In this document: positions 11,791-20,544 of the stretch, in pieces
Layout: each line of letters begins with the position of its first letter
Numbering within the stretch: position 1 is the first letter of the stretch
From: Rickettsiella endosymbiont of Miltochrista miniata
GTDB lineage: Bacteria; Pseudomonadota; Gammaproteobacteria; Diplorickettsiales; Diplorickettsiaceae
Direction of reading: 5' to 3'
Assembly: GCF_964031245.1 (NCBI RefSeq)
Contig: NZ_OZ035017.1
Span: forward strand, 1,395,402-1,459,401
DNA length: 64,000 nucleotides
Position numbers and translations under genes: made by a program
The notes under the pieces: model-generated
The model's input: the letters and a program-made list of their open reading frames with translations, nothing else
Told to the model about the DNA's origin: nothing
Databases searched by the model: none

Positions 11791-12300
11791 GAAATGTCGT
11801 TTATGTTTGCGTCGATTTATATAGACTTGTCGTAAAGAGATAGCCGCTAACACAATAAAAATTATTAATGTCCATCCTGGCATGCTTAAACTTAAAAAAC
11901 GCCAGGTTCCGCTGCCGCAATTGCTAGTTCCTTGAAAAAATAATTCCGTAATTTTATGAAAATAGATAGAAGTACTATATTGCGCTATCGCGGCTTGACA
12001 ACTGATTAATTGATCGGAAGGAAAATGCTCCAACCATAGTTGGCGACTCGCCACTACTGCACCGGCTACTGCAAATAAAAAAGTTAGGGTATGCAAGAAG
12101 CAACGCGTTGCTGCTTCAAAATTAAACAACGCACCCATTAAAAATAACAATCCTAACAAAGTAATTAAAAACCTTTGGATAATGCAGAGCGGACAGGGAA
12201 TGATCCCAACTTTATATTGCAAATAAACCGCAACCGCTAACACCAAGGCGCAAAGAAAAAATGTCAATAAATCGATCCAGCGAGTAACGGGTAAATGCAT
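11782..12300 (-). CDS. dsbB: Disulfide bond formation protein B
   Basis: DsbB is an inner membrane protein that reoxidises periplasmic DsbA and passes electrons to quinone. The 172-residue protein has four hydrophobic segments, the first active pair in CPLCIIQR (Cys36, Cys39) and a second periplasmic pair at SCQAAIAQYS (about Cys99) and SNCGSG (about Cys129). This is the standard DsbB layout. The gene converges on the kinase gene and the two overlap by 9 bases. DsbA is not in the window. Confidence 0.92.
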   Translation of the reverse strand: MHLPVTRWIDLLTFFLCALVLAVAVYLQYKVGIIPCPLCIIQRFLITLLGLLFLMGALFNFEAATRCFLHTLTFLFAVAGAVVASRQLWLEHFPSDQLISCQAAIAQYSTSIYFHKITELFFQGTSNCGSGTWRFLSLSMPGWTLIIFIVLAAISLRQVYINRRKHKRHFLS

Positions 12301-12333
12301 ATTCGGATCCCTACCGTTAGATTGAGGCTTGCT

Positions 12334-12364
12334 GTAAACTACTATACATTATGTAGTAAACTAC
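12334..12364. promoter_or_regulatory. Possible operator: repeated GTAAACTAC with an internal inverted repeat
   Basis: GTAAACTAC occurs at 12334-12342 and 12356-12364. Between and overlapping them is an inverted repeat ACTAC-10 bases-GTAGT with a TATACATTATG centre. It lies just upstream of dsbB (minus) and about 180 bases before the aconitase gene (plus), so it could serve either promoter. No regulator can be named. Confidence 0.25.
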
Positions 12365-12490
12365 ACATAGTTCCATATGATGAACAATTCATAGGTTCTA
12401 TCGTATTTTAACTTAATTTCCTATAGGAAATTATTTATGCATCCTGTCAGTTAAAGGCTCGTTCATTGTTTACTTTAGTTTTGGTTACGC

Positions 12491-12511
12491 GCAGCAATTG
12501 GATTTTTGGCA
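12491..12511 (+). repeat. Fragment of the ~125-bp palindromic element (left end only)
   Basis: GCAGCAATTGGATTTTTGGC matches the left end of the family (compare copy B at 22642). The remainder of the element is absent, so this is a truncated relic upstream of the aconitase gene. Confidence 0.5.
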
Positions 12512-12543
12512 ATGCCAATAGACTAAATAATTAGGAATTCTAA

Positions 12544-14475
12544 ATGCCACAAAATGTAACACAAAAATTAATCAACTCTCATAAAGTTGCAGGCGACATG
12601 CAAGCAGGCGCCGAAATTGGCCTAAAAATTGATCAAACATTGTGTCAAGATGCCACAGGCACAATGGTGATGCTTGAATGTGAGGCAATGGGATTAAATC
12701 AGACTAAGGCCGAAGTCTCTGTACAGTATATCGACCATAACCTATTACAAACAGATTTCAAAAATGCAGATGACCATTTATTTTTACTGAGTGCTTGTGA
12801 AAAATTTGGTCTCTATTACAGTGGCCCGGGTAATGGTGTCAGTCACCCCGTACATATGGAACGTTTTGGAAAACCGGGAAAAACCTTATTGGGTTCAGAT
12901 AGTCATACCTGTGCGGCCGGGTCGATGGGCATGTTAGCCATTGGCGCAGGTGGATTAGAAGTTGCTATGGCTATTGCTGGACATCCCTTTCATGTCACCA
13001 TGCCCAAAGTTTGGGGTGTAAAATTAACCAACTCACTGCCAGATTGGGTCAGTGCTAAAGATATCATTTTAGAATTATTACGTCGTCATGATGTTGATGG
13101 TGGAATTGGTAAAGTTATTGAATATTATGGACCGGGACTGCAGCATTTATCTGCAATGGATCGTCATGTCATTGCAAACATGGGCGCAGAACTGGGGGCA
13201 ACCACCAGTGTATTCCCCTCTGATGAGATGACACGGGAATTTCTGAAATCTCAACAACGTGAAGCTGATTGGCAAGAAATTATTGCCGATAAAAATGCCA
13301 GTTACGATGAACATGATGAAATCGATCTTTCGAAGCTTGAACCTTTAATTGCCTTACCTTCTAGCCCAGGAAAAGTAGTCCCTATCCAAGAAGTTGTTGG
13401 TCGACCTATTTACCAAGCGATGATCGGTTCATCGGCCAATCCTGGCCTACGAGATTTCGCTGTTGCAGCCGAAATTGTCGCTGGAAAACAAATCGCTCCT
13501 GGAATTTCTTTTGATATAAACCCAACCTCACGCCAAATTTTGGAAAATATGGTTGAATTAGGCATTTTAGAAAAATTAATTCGCGCAGGTGGGCGTATTC
13601 ATCAAGCGGGATGTAATGGGTGTATTGGTATGGGTCAAGCTCCTGCCTCTGGAAAAATAAGTTTACGTACCGTACCAAGAAATTTTCCAGGTCGATCCGG
13701 AACCAAAGAAGACCAAGTCTATCTCTGCAGTCCCGAAATTGCCGCCGCTTCGGCTTTAACTGGAGTTATCACCGATCCTCGTTCTCTAAAAGATAAAACT
13801 TATGCTCGTTTTAAAGAGCCACAAAAAATCATTATTAATACAACAATGTTGGTACCACCTTCTGCTAATCCTAATGAAATAAAATTAGCGAAAGGTCCTA
13901 ACATCCAACCCCTACCTATCTTTCCGCCTTTAGCCGATATGATTGAAGGACCGGTTTTAATTAAAGTCGGTGATGATATTTCTACCGACACAATTTTGCC
14001 CGCAGGTGCGAAAGTACTTCCTTTCCGCAGCAATATTGCTGGGATTAGCCAATTTGTTTTTGATCAACTTGATCCCTCTTACCCAAAACGCGCTTTAGAA
14101 TACCAAAAAACCGGATCCATTATTGTTGGCGGTGAAAACTATGGACAAGGATCCAGTCGGGAACATGCTGCCATTGCACCACGGTATTTAGGTGTGCAAG
14201 CAGTGCTAGTTAAACAATTTGCACGTATTCATAGACAAAACTTAGTTAACTTTGGAATTTTACCTTTGGTTTTCACTCATCCTGCGGATTATGACACTAT
14301 TGACCAAGATGATGTATTATTGATTAAAGATATTCGTGAAACTATTCAAACGTCTGAGAAACTGACCGTTCATAATAAAACTAAAAATAAAAATTACATC
14401 GTTACTCATCCTCTAAGTCCGCGAGAACTTAAAGTATTGTTAGCAGGTGGGCTCATTAATTGGATAAAACAATAA
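12544..14475 (+). CDS. Aconitate hydratase (single-chain, ~640-residue type)
   Basis: It interconverts citrate and isocitrate in the TCA cycle. The 643-residue protein has the 4Fe-4S cysteines in GSDSHTCAAGSMGML and AGCNGCIGMGQAPASG, and the C-terminal swivel domain with GGENYGQGSSREHAAIAPR. It is much shorter than the ~890-residue AcnA of enterobacteria and resembles the shorter form known from various anaerobes and chlamydia-like bacteria; this class assignment is from memory of the family. It is monocistronic, followed by a palindromic element and the convergent gpsA. The ATG is preceded by AGGAATTCTAA. Confidence 0.88.
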   Translation: MPQNVTQKLINSHKVAGDMQAGAEIGLKIDQTLCQDATGTMVMLECEAMGLNQTKAEVSVQYIDHNLLQTDFKNADDHLFLLSACEKFGLYYSGPGNGVSHPVHMERFGKPGKTLLGSDSHTCAAGSMGMLAIGAGGLEVAMAIAGHPFHVTMPKVWGVKLTNSLPDWVSAKDIILELLRRHDVDGGIGKVIEYYGPGLQHLSAMDRHVIANMGAELGATTSVFPSDEMTREFLKSQQREADWQEIIADKNASYDEHDEIDLSKLEPLIALPSSPGKVVPIQEVVGRPIYQAMIGSSANPGLRDFAVAAEIVAGKQIAPGISFDINPTSRQILENMVELGILEKLIRAGGRIHQAGCNGCIGMGQAPASGKISLRTVPRNFPGRSGTKEDQVYLCSPEIAAASALTGVITDPRSLKDKTYARFKEPQKIIINTTMLVPPSANPNEIKLAKGPNIQPLPIFPPLADMIEGPVLIKVGDDISTDTILPAGAKVLPFRSNIAGISQFVFDQLDPSYPKRALEYQKTGSIIVGGENYGQGSSREHAAIAPRYLGVQAVLVKQFARIHRQNLVNFGILPLVFTHPADYDTIDQDDVLLIKDIRETIQTSEKLTVHNKTKNKNYIVTHPLSPRELKVLLAGGLINWIKQ

Positions 14476-14619
14476 AGAAGTTGTCTTCAATTGCACGATG
14501 CTGGCCAACAAGCATCTGTTTTTCTGCGTTTCGTTACTCACATACTGCGTGTATGCTCCGTTACGATACTCAAAAAACAGCGCTTTTTGTCTCAGCCTAG
14601 CACAATTGAAGACACTTCT
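14476..14619. repeat. Palindromic element with terminal inverted repeats (second family, ~144 bp)
   Basis: The left end AGAAGTTGTCTTCAATTG and the reverse complement of the right end, AGAAGTGTCTTCAATTGTG, match apart from one indel. Inside are a second imperfect palindrome (CTGTTTTT ... AAAAAACAG) and a central hairpin CATAC-TGC-GTGTATG. It fills the gap between convergent aconitase and gpsA and could also stop transcription from both sides. No transposase is present, so it looks like a MITE- or REP-type element. Only one copy is visible in this window. Confidence 0.75.
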
Positions 14620-14637
14620 AAGCTTTGAATAGTTTCT

Positions 14638-15630
14638 TTAATGAAAATAATCTTTAAAAAGCGTTTGCGGCGATTTTTGTTCATACAAAATACGATATAC
14701 GCCTTCACAAAATGGCGCCTTAACATCATATTTCCTTATTAAAAAGAAAATATTTTTTGCGGTTTCATAACCTTCCGTAGTACCAATTAGCTTTTTAGCT
14801 TCCTCTAAGCTTCGTCCTTGCCCTATAGCTAAACCTAAACGACGATTGCGAGATTGATTATCGGTACAGGTTAATACCAGATCCCCAAGACCTGATAGTC
14901 CCAAGAAAGTATCCTGCTTTGCGCCTAATGTTAAACCTAGTTCAATCATTTCGGATAATCCGGAAGTAATCACTGCGGCTTTTGCATTGGCACCAAAGCC
15001 TAAACCTTCGGTCATACCAACAGCAATTGCAAGTATATTTTTTATAGCGCCGCCAAGTTCCACACCAATAATATCTTGCGTTATTTCCACGCGAAAATTC
15101 TTGGTCTGAAACCTTAATAATAGGTCATGCGCAAAATCATAATTTTCCGACGCAATGCAGACAGCGGTAGGCAAACCCATAGCGACTTCTTTAGCAAAAC
15201 TAGGCCCTGATAACACTGCCATTTCTTTATGTCCTAATATATCTTTAACCACTTCATTCAATAATTGATGTTTTTCAGAATCTAAGCCTTTACTTGCCCA
15301 TAGCAAGCGTTGATTAACCTGCAAAAAAGGCTGCATTTTCTTTAAGGTTGTATGAAAAGCGGCGCTAGGTACAACAATTAAAATATCCCGCGTTTCTGAA
15401 AGGACCGTTTGATAATCATCCGAGCAAGTGATATTAGAAGGAAAAACGACGCCAGGTAAGTATCGTTCATTAGTTCTTTTAGTGTTTATTTCAGACACTT
15501 GTTGTTTTTCATATGCCCATAAATGCACTTGCTGATGCTTACGAGCTAAGTGAATAGCTAGAGCGCTCCCCCAGGCCCCTGCGCCAATAATAGAGATAGG
15601 CAAATGAATATCAGGTAACTTTTCAGACAT
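14638..15630 (-). CDS. gpsA: Glycerol-3-phosphate dehydrogenase [NAD(P)+]
   Basis: It reduces dihydroxyacetone phosphate to sn-glycerol 3-phosphate, the backbone of phospholipids. The 330-residue protein has the Rossmann motif IIGAGAWGSALAIHLARK near its N-terminus, VLSGPSFAKEVAMGLPTAV in the middle, the catalytic lysine region GVELGGAIKNILAIAVG and GLSGLGDLVLTCT. It is full length. The gene converges on the aconitase gene across the 144-bp palindromic element. Confidence 0.96.
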   Translation of the reverse strand: MSEKLPDIHLPISIIGAGAWGSALAIHLARKHQQVHLWAYEKQQVSEINTKRTNERYLPGVVFPSNITCSDDYQTVLSETRDILIVVPSAAFHTTLKKMQPFLQVNQRLLWASKGLDSEKHQLLNEVVKDILGHKEMAVLSGPSFAKEVAMGLPTAVCIASENYDFAHDLLLRFQTKNFRVEITQDIIGVELGGAIKNILAIAVGMTEGLGFGANAKAAVITSGLSEMIELGLTLGAKQDTFLGLSGLGDLVLTCTDNQSRNRRLGLAIGQGRSLEEAKKLIGTTEGYETAKNIFFLIRKYDVKAPFCEGVYRILYEQKSPQTLFKDYFH

Positions 15631-15690
15631 TGGTTTTTCCGTTATTAAGCTTCATATATGGACTTAAGTTTATCATAGTTGCTTTTTAGA

Positions 15691-15728
15691 TATACTCTTC
15701 GCAATTGAATTTTTGTCTGTGATGCCGC
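15691..15728 (-). repeat. Fragment of the ~125-bp palindromic element (right end only)
   Basis: TATACTCTTCGCAATTGAAT followed by TTTTGTCTGTGATGCCGC matches the first 38 bases of copies C and E, after which similarity stops. It is a truncated copy lying between gpsA and the 3' end of pilD. Confidence 0.7.
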
Positions 15729-15735
15729 TATTAAA

Positions 15736-16566
15736 TTAAAAAATATAATCTAAGTTGGGTTGAACTATTAAAACTAACCAACCCGATAAGGCTAAATAAG
15801 GACCGAAAGCTATGCCTTTTCGCAAGCTTTCTTTATTCAAAAGATATAACGTTATGCCCACTATGGAGCCTGCAACAGCAGCTATAAATAAAATATAAAG
15901 TAAAGCTTTTATACCTAACCAAGCACCTAATAAGGCGAAACATTTAAAATCCCCCTCGCCCATGGGCTCTACTTTTGCTAAAAATTGATAGCATTTGGCT
16001 AGTACATAAAGAAAGAGATAAGCAAAACAAGCACCTAAAATAGCCGCTTCTGGAGCAACAAAAGTCTGTGGGATACTGAAAATTAAACCGCACCACAATA
16101 AAGGAAAAGTGATGATATCCGGTAATAGCTTATGTTCAAAATCAATAAACGCTAAAATTAATAAGCCCCAGGTTAAAATTAAAGCCGCAAAGGCTTGTAA
16201 ACTTATTCCAAATCGTTGAATAACGATAAATGAGCTTATTAAAGTTAAAATTTCTATGAACGGATAACAAAAGGAAATTCTTACCTGACAATATGCGCAT
16301 TTTCTTTTTAGAAAAAAATAACTTACTAGGGGTATCTTCTGTGAAATAGGTAAATATTCACGACAATTCGGGCAATGCGAAAAGGGTAAAAAAATATTAA
16401 AAGTTTTTTCATTTAGCTGCAACAAATTTTCTTGGCTTAAAAACTGTTGAGCATTTTTTCTCCATTGCTGCTGTAACATTAATGGTAAACGATATACCAA
16501 TACCGTAAAAAAACTACCTAACAAAACACTAAAAAAAACAAGACTGGCTTTTAAAAAAAATTCCAC
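15736..16566 (-). CDS. pilD: Prepilin peptidase / N-methyltransferase PilD
   Basis: This inner membrane aspartic protease cleaves type IV prepilins and type II pseudopilins and methylates the new N-terminus. The 276-residue protein has the zinc-binding tetracysteine domain (CPNC ... CAYC, near residues 64-93), the two catalytic aspartates in FIDFEHKLLPD and GEGDFK, and about eight hydrophobic segments. It is the last gene of pilB-pilC-pilD, beginning directly after the pilC stop. A methyltransferase role follows from the intact cysteine domain by family knowledge. Confidence 0.95.
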   Translation of the reverse strand: MEFFLKASLVFFSVLLGSFFTVLVYRLPLMLQQQWRKNAQQFLSQENLLQLNEKTFNIFLPFSHCPNCREYLPISQKIPLVSYFFLKRKCAYCQVRISFCYPFIEILTLISSFIVIQRFGISLQAFAALILTWGLLILAFIDFEHKLLPDIITFPLLWCGLIFSIPQTFVAPEAAILGACFAYLFLYVLAKCYQFLAKVEPMGEGDFKCFALLGAWLGIKALLYILFIAAVAGSIVGITLYLLNKESLRKGIAFGPYLALSGWLVLIVQPNLDYIF

Positions 16567-17769
16567 TTAAATAACACTTCCTAATTTAAAAATAGGCAAA
16601 TACATAGCTATAACCAAACCAGATACCATTAAACCTAAAATAATAATTAATAAGGGTTCTAATAATACTGATAAATTATCAGCAAAATAATTCATTTTTT
16701 CTTCATATATATCCGCAGTATTATTTAATATTTCGCTTAGACAATTAGCCATTTCCCCAATTTTAATAAGTTGCAATAGATCTAATGGCATCACTTTTTG
16801 CCGTGAAAAAGCTTGATAAAAGCCTTCACCGTCACGTATCTGCTCACAGCTCATTAAAATAGCCGACTTATAAACAAAGTTTCCGGATATTTCAGCAATA
16901 AGTTGTAAAGCATCAAGTAATGGCAAACCCGCAGCTAGAGCGGTAGATAAAGCACGTGTGATACGGGCAATTATAATTTCTGAGATAATTTTTTTAAGCA
17001 AAGGAATTTTTAAATAAAAAACATCTAGTTTATTATCTACAATTGGATATCTCTTTTTTAAGAAAATAAAAAAGCCACCTAATATTAATAAAAATAAGCC
17101 GCAATAGCTGCAAATAAATCCTATATGTTTGGATAAATGAATAACGATCCGTGTTATTAATGGTAGTTGTGCCCCTACATCAGAAAAAAACTGTTCAAAC
17201 TGAGGGACTACTCCCATTAATAAAGCAATAAAAACCAGAATAGCCACTATTAAAACTACAGCGGGATATACTAATGCATTAATTATTTTTGCTTTTAACT
17301 TCATATTTTTTTCTTGATATGCTGCAATGCGCTCAAACATTAACCCTAAAGTAGCGGTTTTTTCTCCTAATGCAATTAAGCTACAATGAAATTTATTAAA
17401 ATAGATTTTATTTTCTTGCAACGCTTCATTTAGTGAAAATCCCTCTTCCAACTCAGCAATTAATTTTTGTAAATATTCCTGTAAAGTGGTGTTGTTGATA
17501 CTGGCCTCTAGTAATTGTAATATTTGTAGTAGTGGAATTCCTGCTTGTAGTAAACGCGCTATTTGACGTGTAAAAAGAAAGATTTCCTGCATTTTGACAG
17601 GCTTAATAAATCGAATAATCCAACGAGTACGTATATAGTTTATAAAAATATCCTGACGTTGTAATTCTAAGCGTAATTGGGTTTTGCTTCGGAAATATTC
17701 TTTACCCTCATATGACTTGTTGGTGGTGGTTAGTCCTTTCCAGATCAAAACTTTAACAATACTTAACAT
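16567..17769 (-). CDS. pilC: Type IV pilus / type II secretion inner membrane platform protein PilC
   Basis: PilC forms the membrane platform that couples the assembly ATPase to the growing pilus. The 400-residue protein has two T2SSF domains. The first contains FTRQIARLLQAGIPLLQILQ and the second ITRALSTALAAGLPLLDALQ, each followed by strongly hydrophobic helices, with a final C-terminal membrane helix (LLIIILGLMVSGLVIAMY). It starts 7 bases after the pilB stop and touches pilD, which supports a single operon. The N-terminal 60 residues are more divergent than usual but keep the KVLIWKGLT start pattern. Confidence 0.94.
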   Translation of the reverse strand: MLSIVKVLIWKGLTTTNKSYEGKEYFRSKTQLRLELQRQDIFINYIRTRWIIRFIKPVKMQEIFLFTRQIARLLQAGIPLLQILQLLEASINNTTLQEYLQKLIAELEEGFSLNEALQENKIYFNKFHCSLIALGEKTATLGLMFERIAAYQEKNMKLKAKIINALVYPAVVLIVAILVFIALLMGVVPQFEQFFSDVGAQLPLITRIVIHLSKHIGFICSYCGLFLLILGGFFIFLKKRYPIVDNKLDVFYLKIPLLKKIISEIIIARITRALSTALAAGLPLLDALQLIAEISGNFVYKSAILMSCEQIRDGEGFYQAFSRQKVMPLDLLQLIKIGEMANCLSEILNNTADIYEEKMNYFADNLSVLLEPLLIIILGLMVSGLVIAMYLPIFKLGSVI

Positions 17770-17776
17770 ACATTAC

Positions 17777-19471
17777 TTAGTCTTTTATTACGCGTTTCAT
17801 TTCTAATAAACTTATTTCACCTTGTTTAAGTTTTTCTAAGGCCGATAAATACAAAGTTTGCATCCCTTGTTTTTTTGCAAATTGATTGATTTCTAACGCG
17901 CTATTCTTCTTTAAAATTATTTTTTTTATATCATTGGTAAGTGTTAATATTTCAAAAATTCCAGTACGACCTTTATAACCTTCGGTACATTGTGAACATC
18001 CCTTTGCAGCAAAAATTTTAATATCGGGTAAAAAATTCAACTTTAACAAAATTTTTTCGGGTAATTGCTCTTCAATTTTACAATGTACACATAATCGTCT
18101 AACTAAACGCTGTGCAATAATTAACTGTACAGAAGCTGCAATATTATAAGTAGGAATATTCATATTCTCCAAGCGGATCAAACTGTCCGCAGCACTATTG
18201 GTATGTAACGTTGATAAAACCAGATGGCCTGTTTGAGCAGCCTTTATTCCTATTTCCGCGGTTTCCTGATCCCTCATTTCTCCTACCATAATAATGTCTG
18301 GATTCTGACGTAAAAAAGCCCTTAACACACAAGCAAAATTTAAGCCTACGGCAGGATTTACGTTAACCTGATTAATTCCTGATAAAATAATTTCTATAGG
18401 GTTTTCTACAGTAGAAATATTGACGGTAGTTTTTTTTAAAAAACTTAAAGCTGTATACAGAGTGATAGTTTTTCCACTTCCGGTGGGTCCTGTGACTAAA
18501 ATCATCCCATGAGGACTTGTTAAAGCTTTGATAAATTCCCTTTCTTGTGCGTTGTTCATTCCCAATTTATCTATTTCTAGCATCATTTTGTTACTATCCA
18601 AAATTCTAATCACTAATTTTTCGCCATGAATAGTTGGGCAGGTACTCAATCTACAATCTACATTTCGACCATCAATATCCTTTAATTGGAAACGACCATC
18701 TTGTGGAATTCTTCGCTCAGCAATATCTAATTGCGACATGATTTTTAAGCGAGTGATAATCCTTGAAATTAAATGCTTAGGCAGAATAACCATCGAATAC
18801 AATAACCCATCAATCCTAAATCGTACTTGTAGTTCATTTTGAAAAGGTTCTATATGAACATCAGATGCATTATGTGTAATAGCATCAATCAAGAGCTCAT
18901 TGACATAGTTGATAATTGTTAAATCGTCATTGCTGAAGTTATTTAATACTGTATCTAGATTATTGACGTCTTTTGGCTGCGCTACTTGGTGACGACTTAA
19001 ATTTCCCACACTATTAATGCCTTGTTTTATTAAACGCGTGTCTTTTATTTTTTTTAACAGCTCTACCAATTGTTTTTCTTCTGCAAGCTTATATTCCAAC
19101 ATTAAGCCAGTAGAAAATCGAATATCGTCGAAAACCTGTTGCTGCGTGGGGTCAACTAAAGCTAACGTCAAATTTTTTTTATCTTGCGATAAAGGTAATA
19201 TTTTGTATTTTAGTAGTAACTTTTTATCCAATATACTGCTAGGTATTTGCATTAAATCAATAGTATCTAAATCAATGTAGCTTAGATAAAATTCAGCAGC
19301 TAAAAGCTGGGCTAAATAAGAAGAATCTATCTTTTTTGTTTGGATTAAATAAGTTATAAAAGAAATTTGCTGTTGTTTAGCATACGCTATCATTTCATCA
19401 ACAAATTCTTTTTTTAATCCGCAATTTAGTATTAAATGTCTTAAAAATTTATTAATGGAAAATCTTTCCAT
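17777..19471 (-). CDS. pilB: Type IV pilus assembly ATPase PilB
   Basis: PilB is the hexameric ATPase that powers pilin polymerisation. The 564-residue protein has an N-terminal MshEN/GSPII_E domain (about 20-150), Walker A GPTGSGKT, Asp box NPDIIMVGEMRDQETAEIG, His box TGHLVLSTLHTNSA, and a C-terminal zinc tetracysteine (CVHC ... CSQC). All motifs are intact. It is first in the pilB-pilC-pilD operon. No pilin gene (pilA) or retraction ATPase (pilT) is in the window, so the machinery could serve pili, DNA uptake or a type II-like system. Confidence 0.95.
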   Translation of the reverse strand: MERFSINKFLRHLILNCGLKKEFVDEMIAYAKQQQISFITYLIQTKKIDSSYLAQLLAAEFYLSYIDLDTIDLMQIPSSILDKKLLLKYKILPLSQDKKNLTLALVDPTQQQVFDDIRFSTGLMLEYKLAEEKQLVELLKKIKDTRLIKQGINSVGNLSRHQVAQPKDVNNLDTVLNNFSNDDLTIINYVNELLIDAITHNASDVHIEPFQNELQVRFRIDGLLYSMVILPKHLISRIITRLKIMSQLDIAERRIPQDGRFQLKDIDGRNVDCRLSTCPTIHGEKLVIRILDSNKMMLEIDKLGMNNAQEREFIKALTSPHGMILVTGPTGSGKTITLYTALSFLKKTTVNISTVENPIEIILSGINQVNVNPAVGLNFACVLRAFLRQNPDIIMVGEMRDQETAEIGIKAAQTGHLVLSTLHTNSAADSLIRLENMNIPTYNIAASVQLIIAQRLVRRLCVHCKIEEQLPEKILLKLNFLPDIKIFAAKGCSQCTEGYKGRTGIFEILTLTNDIKKIILKKNSALEINQFAKKQGMQTLYLSALEKLKQGEISLLEMKRVIKD

Positions 19472-19529
19472 TTTATTATATCCCTGAATTCGACCTTACC
19501 CAGTATACCGCAAATTACTAGCAAATGTA

Positions 19530-19559
19530 TTGACACATTATTTTTTTAATGTTTATATA
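19530..19559 (+). promoter_or_regulatory. Candidate sigma-70 promoter upstream of the phosphopantetheinyl transferase gene
   Basis: TTGACA at 19530-19535 is a perfect -35. TATATA at 19554-19559 lies 18 bases downstream as a -10. Transcription would start near 19566 and run toward the transferase gene, leaving a leader of 170 bases or more. It could instead serve a small transcript in that leader. Confidence 0.5.
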
Positions 19560-19797
19560 GATATTGCTGAGTTTATGAACACCTTGCTGGTAGAAGTTCT
19601 TGGGGTTAAGAATAGAAATAGTTAAAAACAATAATAATTTCTATTTTTGGAACTTACTTATTTTCTTATAGGTGATGCTTAGAAATAAATTAAATGCAGA
19701 GTTTATATTATTGCTTTGATATATTCTTTTAAGCTTTATACTGTTGGAACGTTTGGAAATCCAGCAAGGTTTTTTAAGACATCAGGATCTAATACCT

Positions 19798-20514
19798 ATG
19801 GGCACGTTGAACCAATCTATTATTCATCTTTGGCATACTAGTCTTGAAGTCCATGCAAAAAAATATGAAATCTTTAAAAACTGGCTTTCCCCTGAGGAAA
19901 AAATACGTGCTGAAAAGTTAGCTCTCCCTTATCGACTAGGCTTTATTGTTTCAAGAGCTGTCTTACGTGATTTATTGGCTTATTATTCTGAACAAGATCC
20001 ACAGAAACTGAAATTAACGTATTCAGTTTCTGGTAAGCCTTTATTGATAAATCCTGAGCAATGCATAGAGTTTAATCTCTCACATTCAAAAAATATCTTA
20101 GTTTATGCTTTTACTATCGACACACCGGTAGGTATTGATATTGAATATATAAACCACAGAATACATCTCGATAAAATTGCCTATCGTTTCCTTCCCGCAG
20201 ATGAATATGATCAATTGCAATCACTGCAGGGTATAAAGAAATTAGAAGCATTTTTTAATGCTTGGGTAAGAAATGAAGCTTTAGTAAAAGCAATGGGGGA
20301 TAGTTTGCAGACTCATCCCTATTCTCGATACAAACTTTCCTTAGATTCTAAATTAAGTATTTTAGAATCCAAAAAAAAAGAAATGAATCCTCATTATGCT
20401 ATTTCAAACTTATCCCTTTACCCTGATTTTGCAACTGCTATTGCTGTAAAAGGAAACGAAAAACCCATCGTTATTAAAAAATACACTAAAAGCATGTTTA
20501 GATTAAATAACTAA
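19798..20514 (+). CDS. 4'-phosphopantetheinyl transferase (Sfp/AcpT-type)
   Basis: It moves phosphopantetheine from coenzyme A to a serine of a carrier protein, activating acyl or peptidyl carrier domains. From the ATG at 19798 it has 238 residues, the usual length of the Sfp class. Recognisable are SRAVLRDLLAYY, the substrate-binding FNLSHSKNILVYAF, magnesium-binding GIDIEYI and the helix FFNAWVRNEALVKAMGD, where Asn replaces the Lys common in the WxxKEA motif. The frame extends upstream to a TTG at 19744; AGGA 10 bases before 19798 favours the ATG. The carrier protein it serves is not in the window. Confidence 0.85.
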   Translation: MGTLNQSIIHLWHTSLEVHAKKYEIFKNWLSPEEKIRAEKLALPYRLGFIVSRAVLRDLLAYYSEQDPQKLKLTYSVSGKPLLINPEQCIEFNLSHSKNILVYAFTIDTPVGIDIEYINHRIHLDKIAYRFLPADEYDQLQSLQGIKKLEAFFNAWVRNEALVKAMGDSLQTHPYSRYKLSLDSKLSILESKKKEMNPHYAISNLSLYPDFATAIAVKGNEKPIVIKKYTKSMFRLNN

Positions 20515-20544
20515 AAATATTGAACAAAAATAATCTACTATTTA

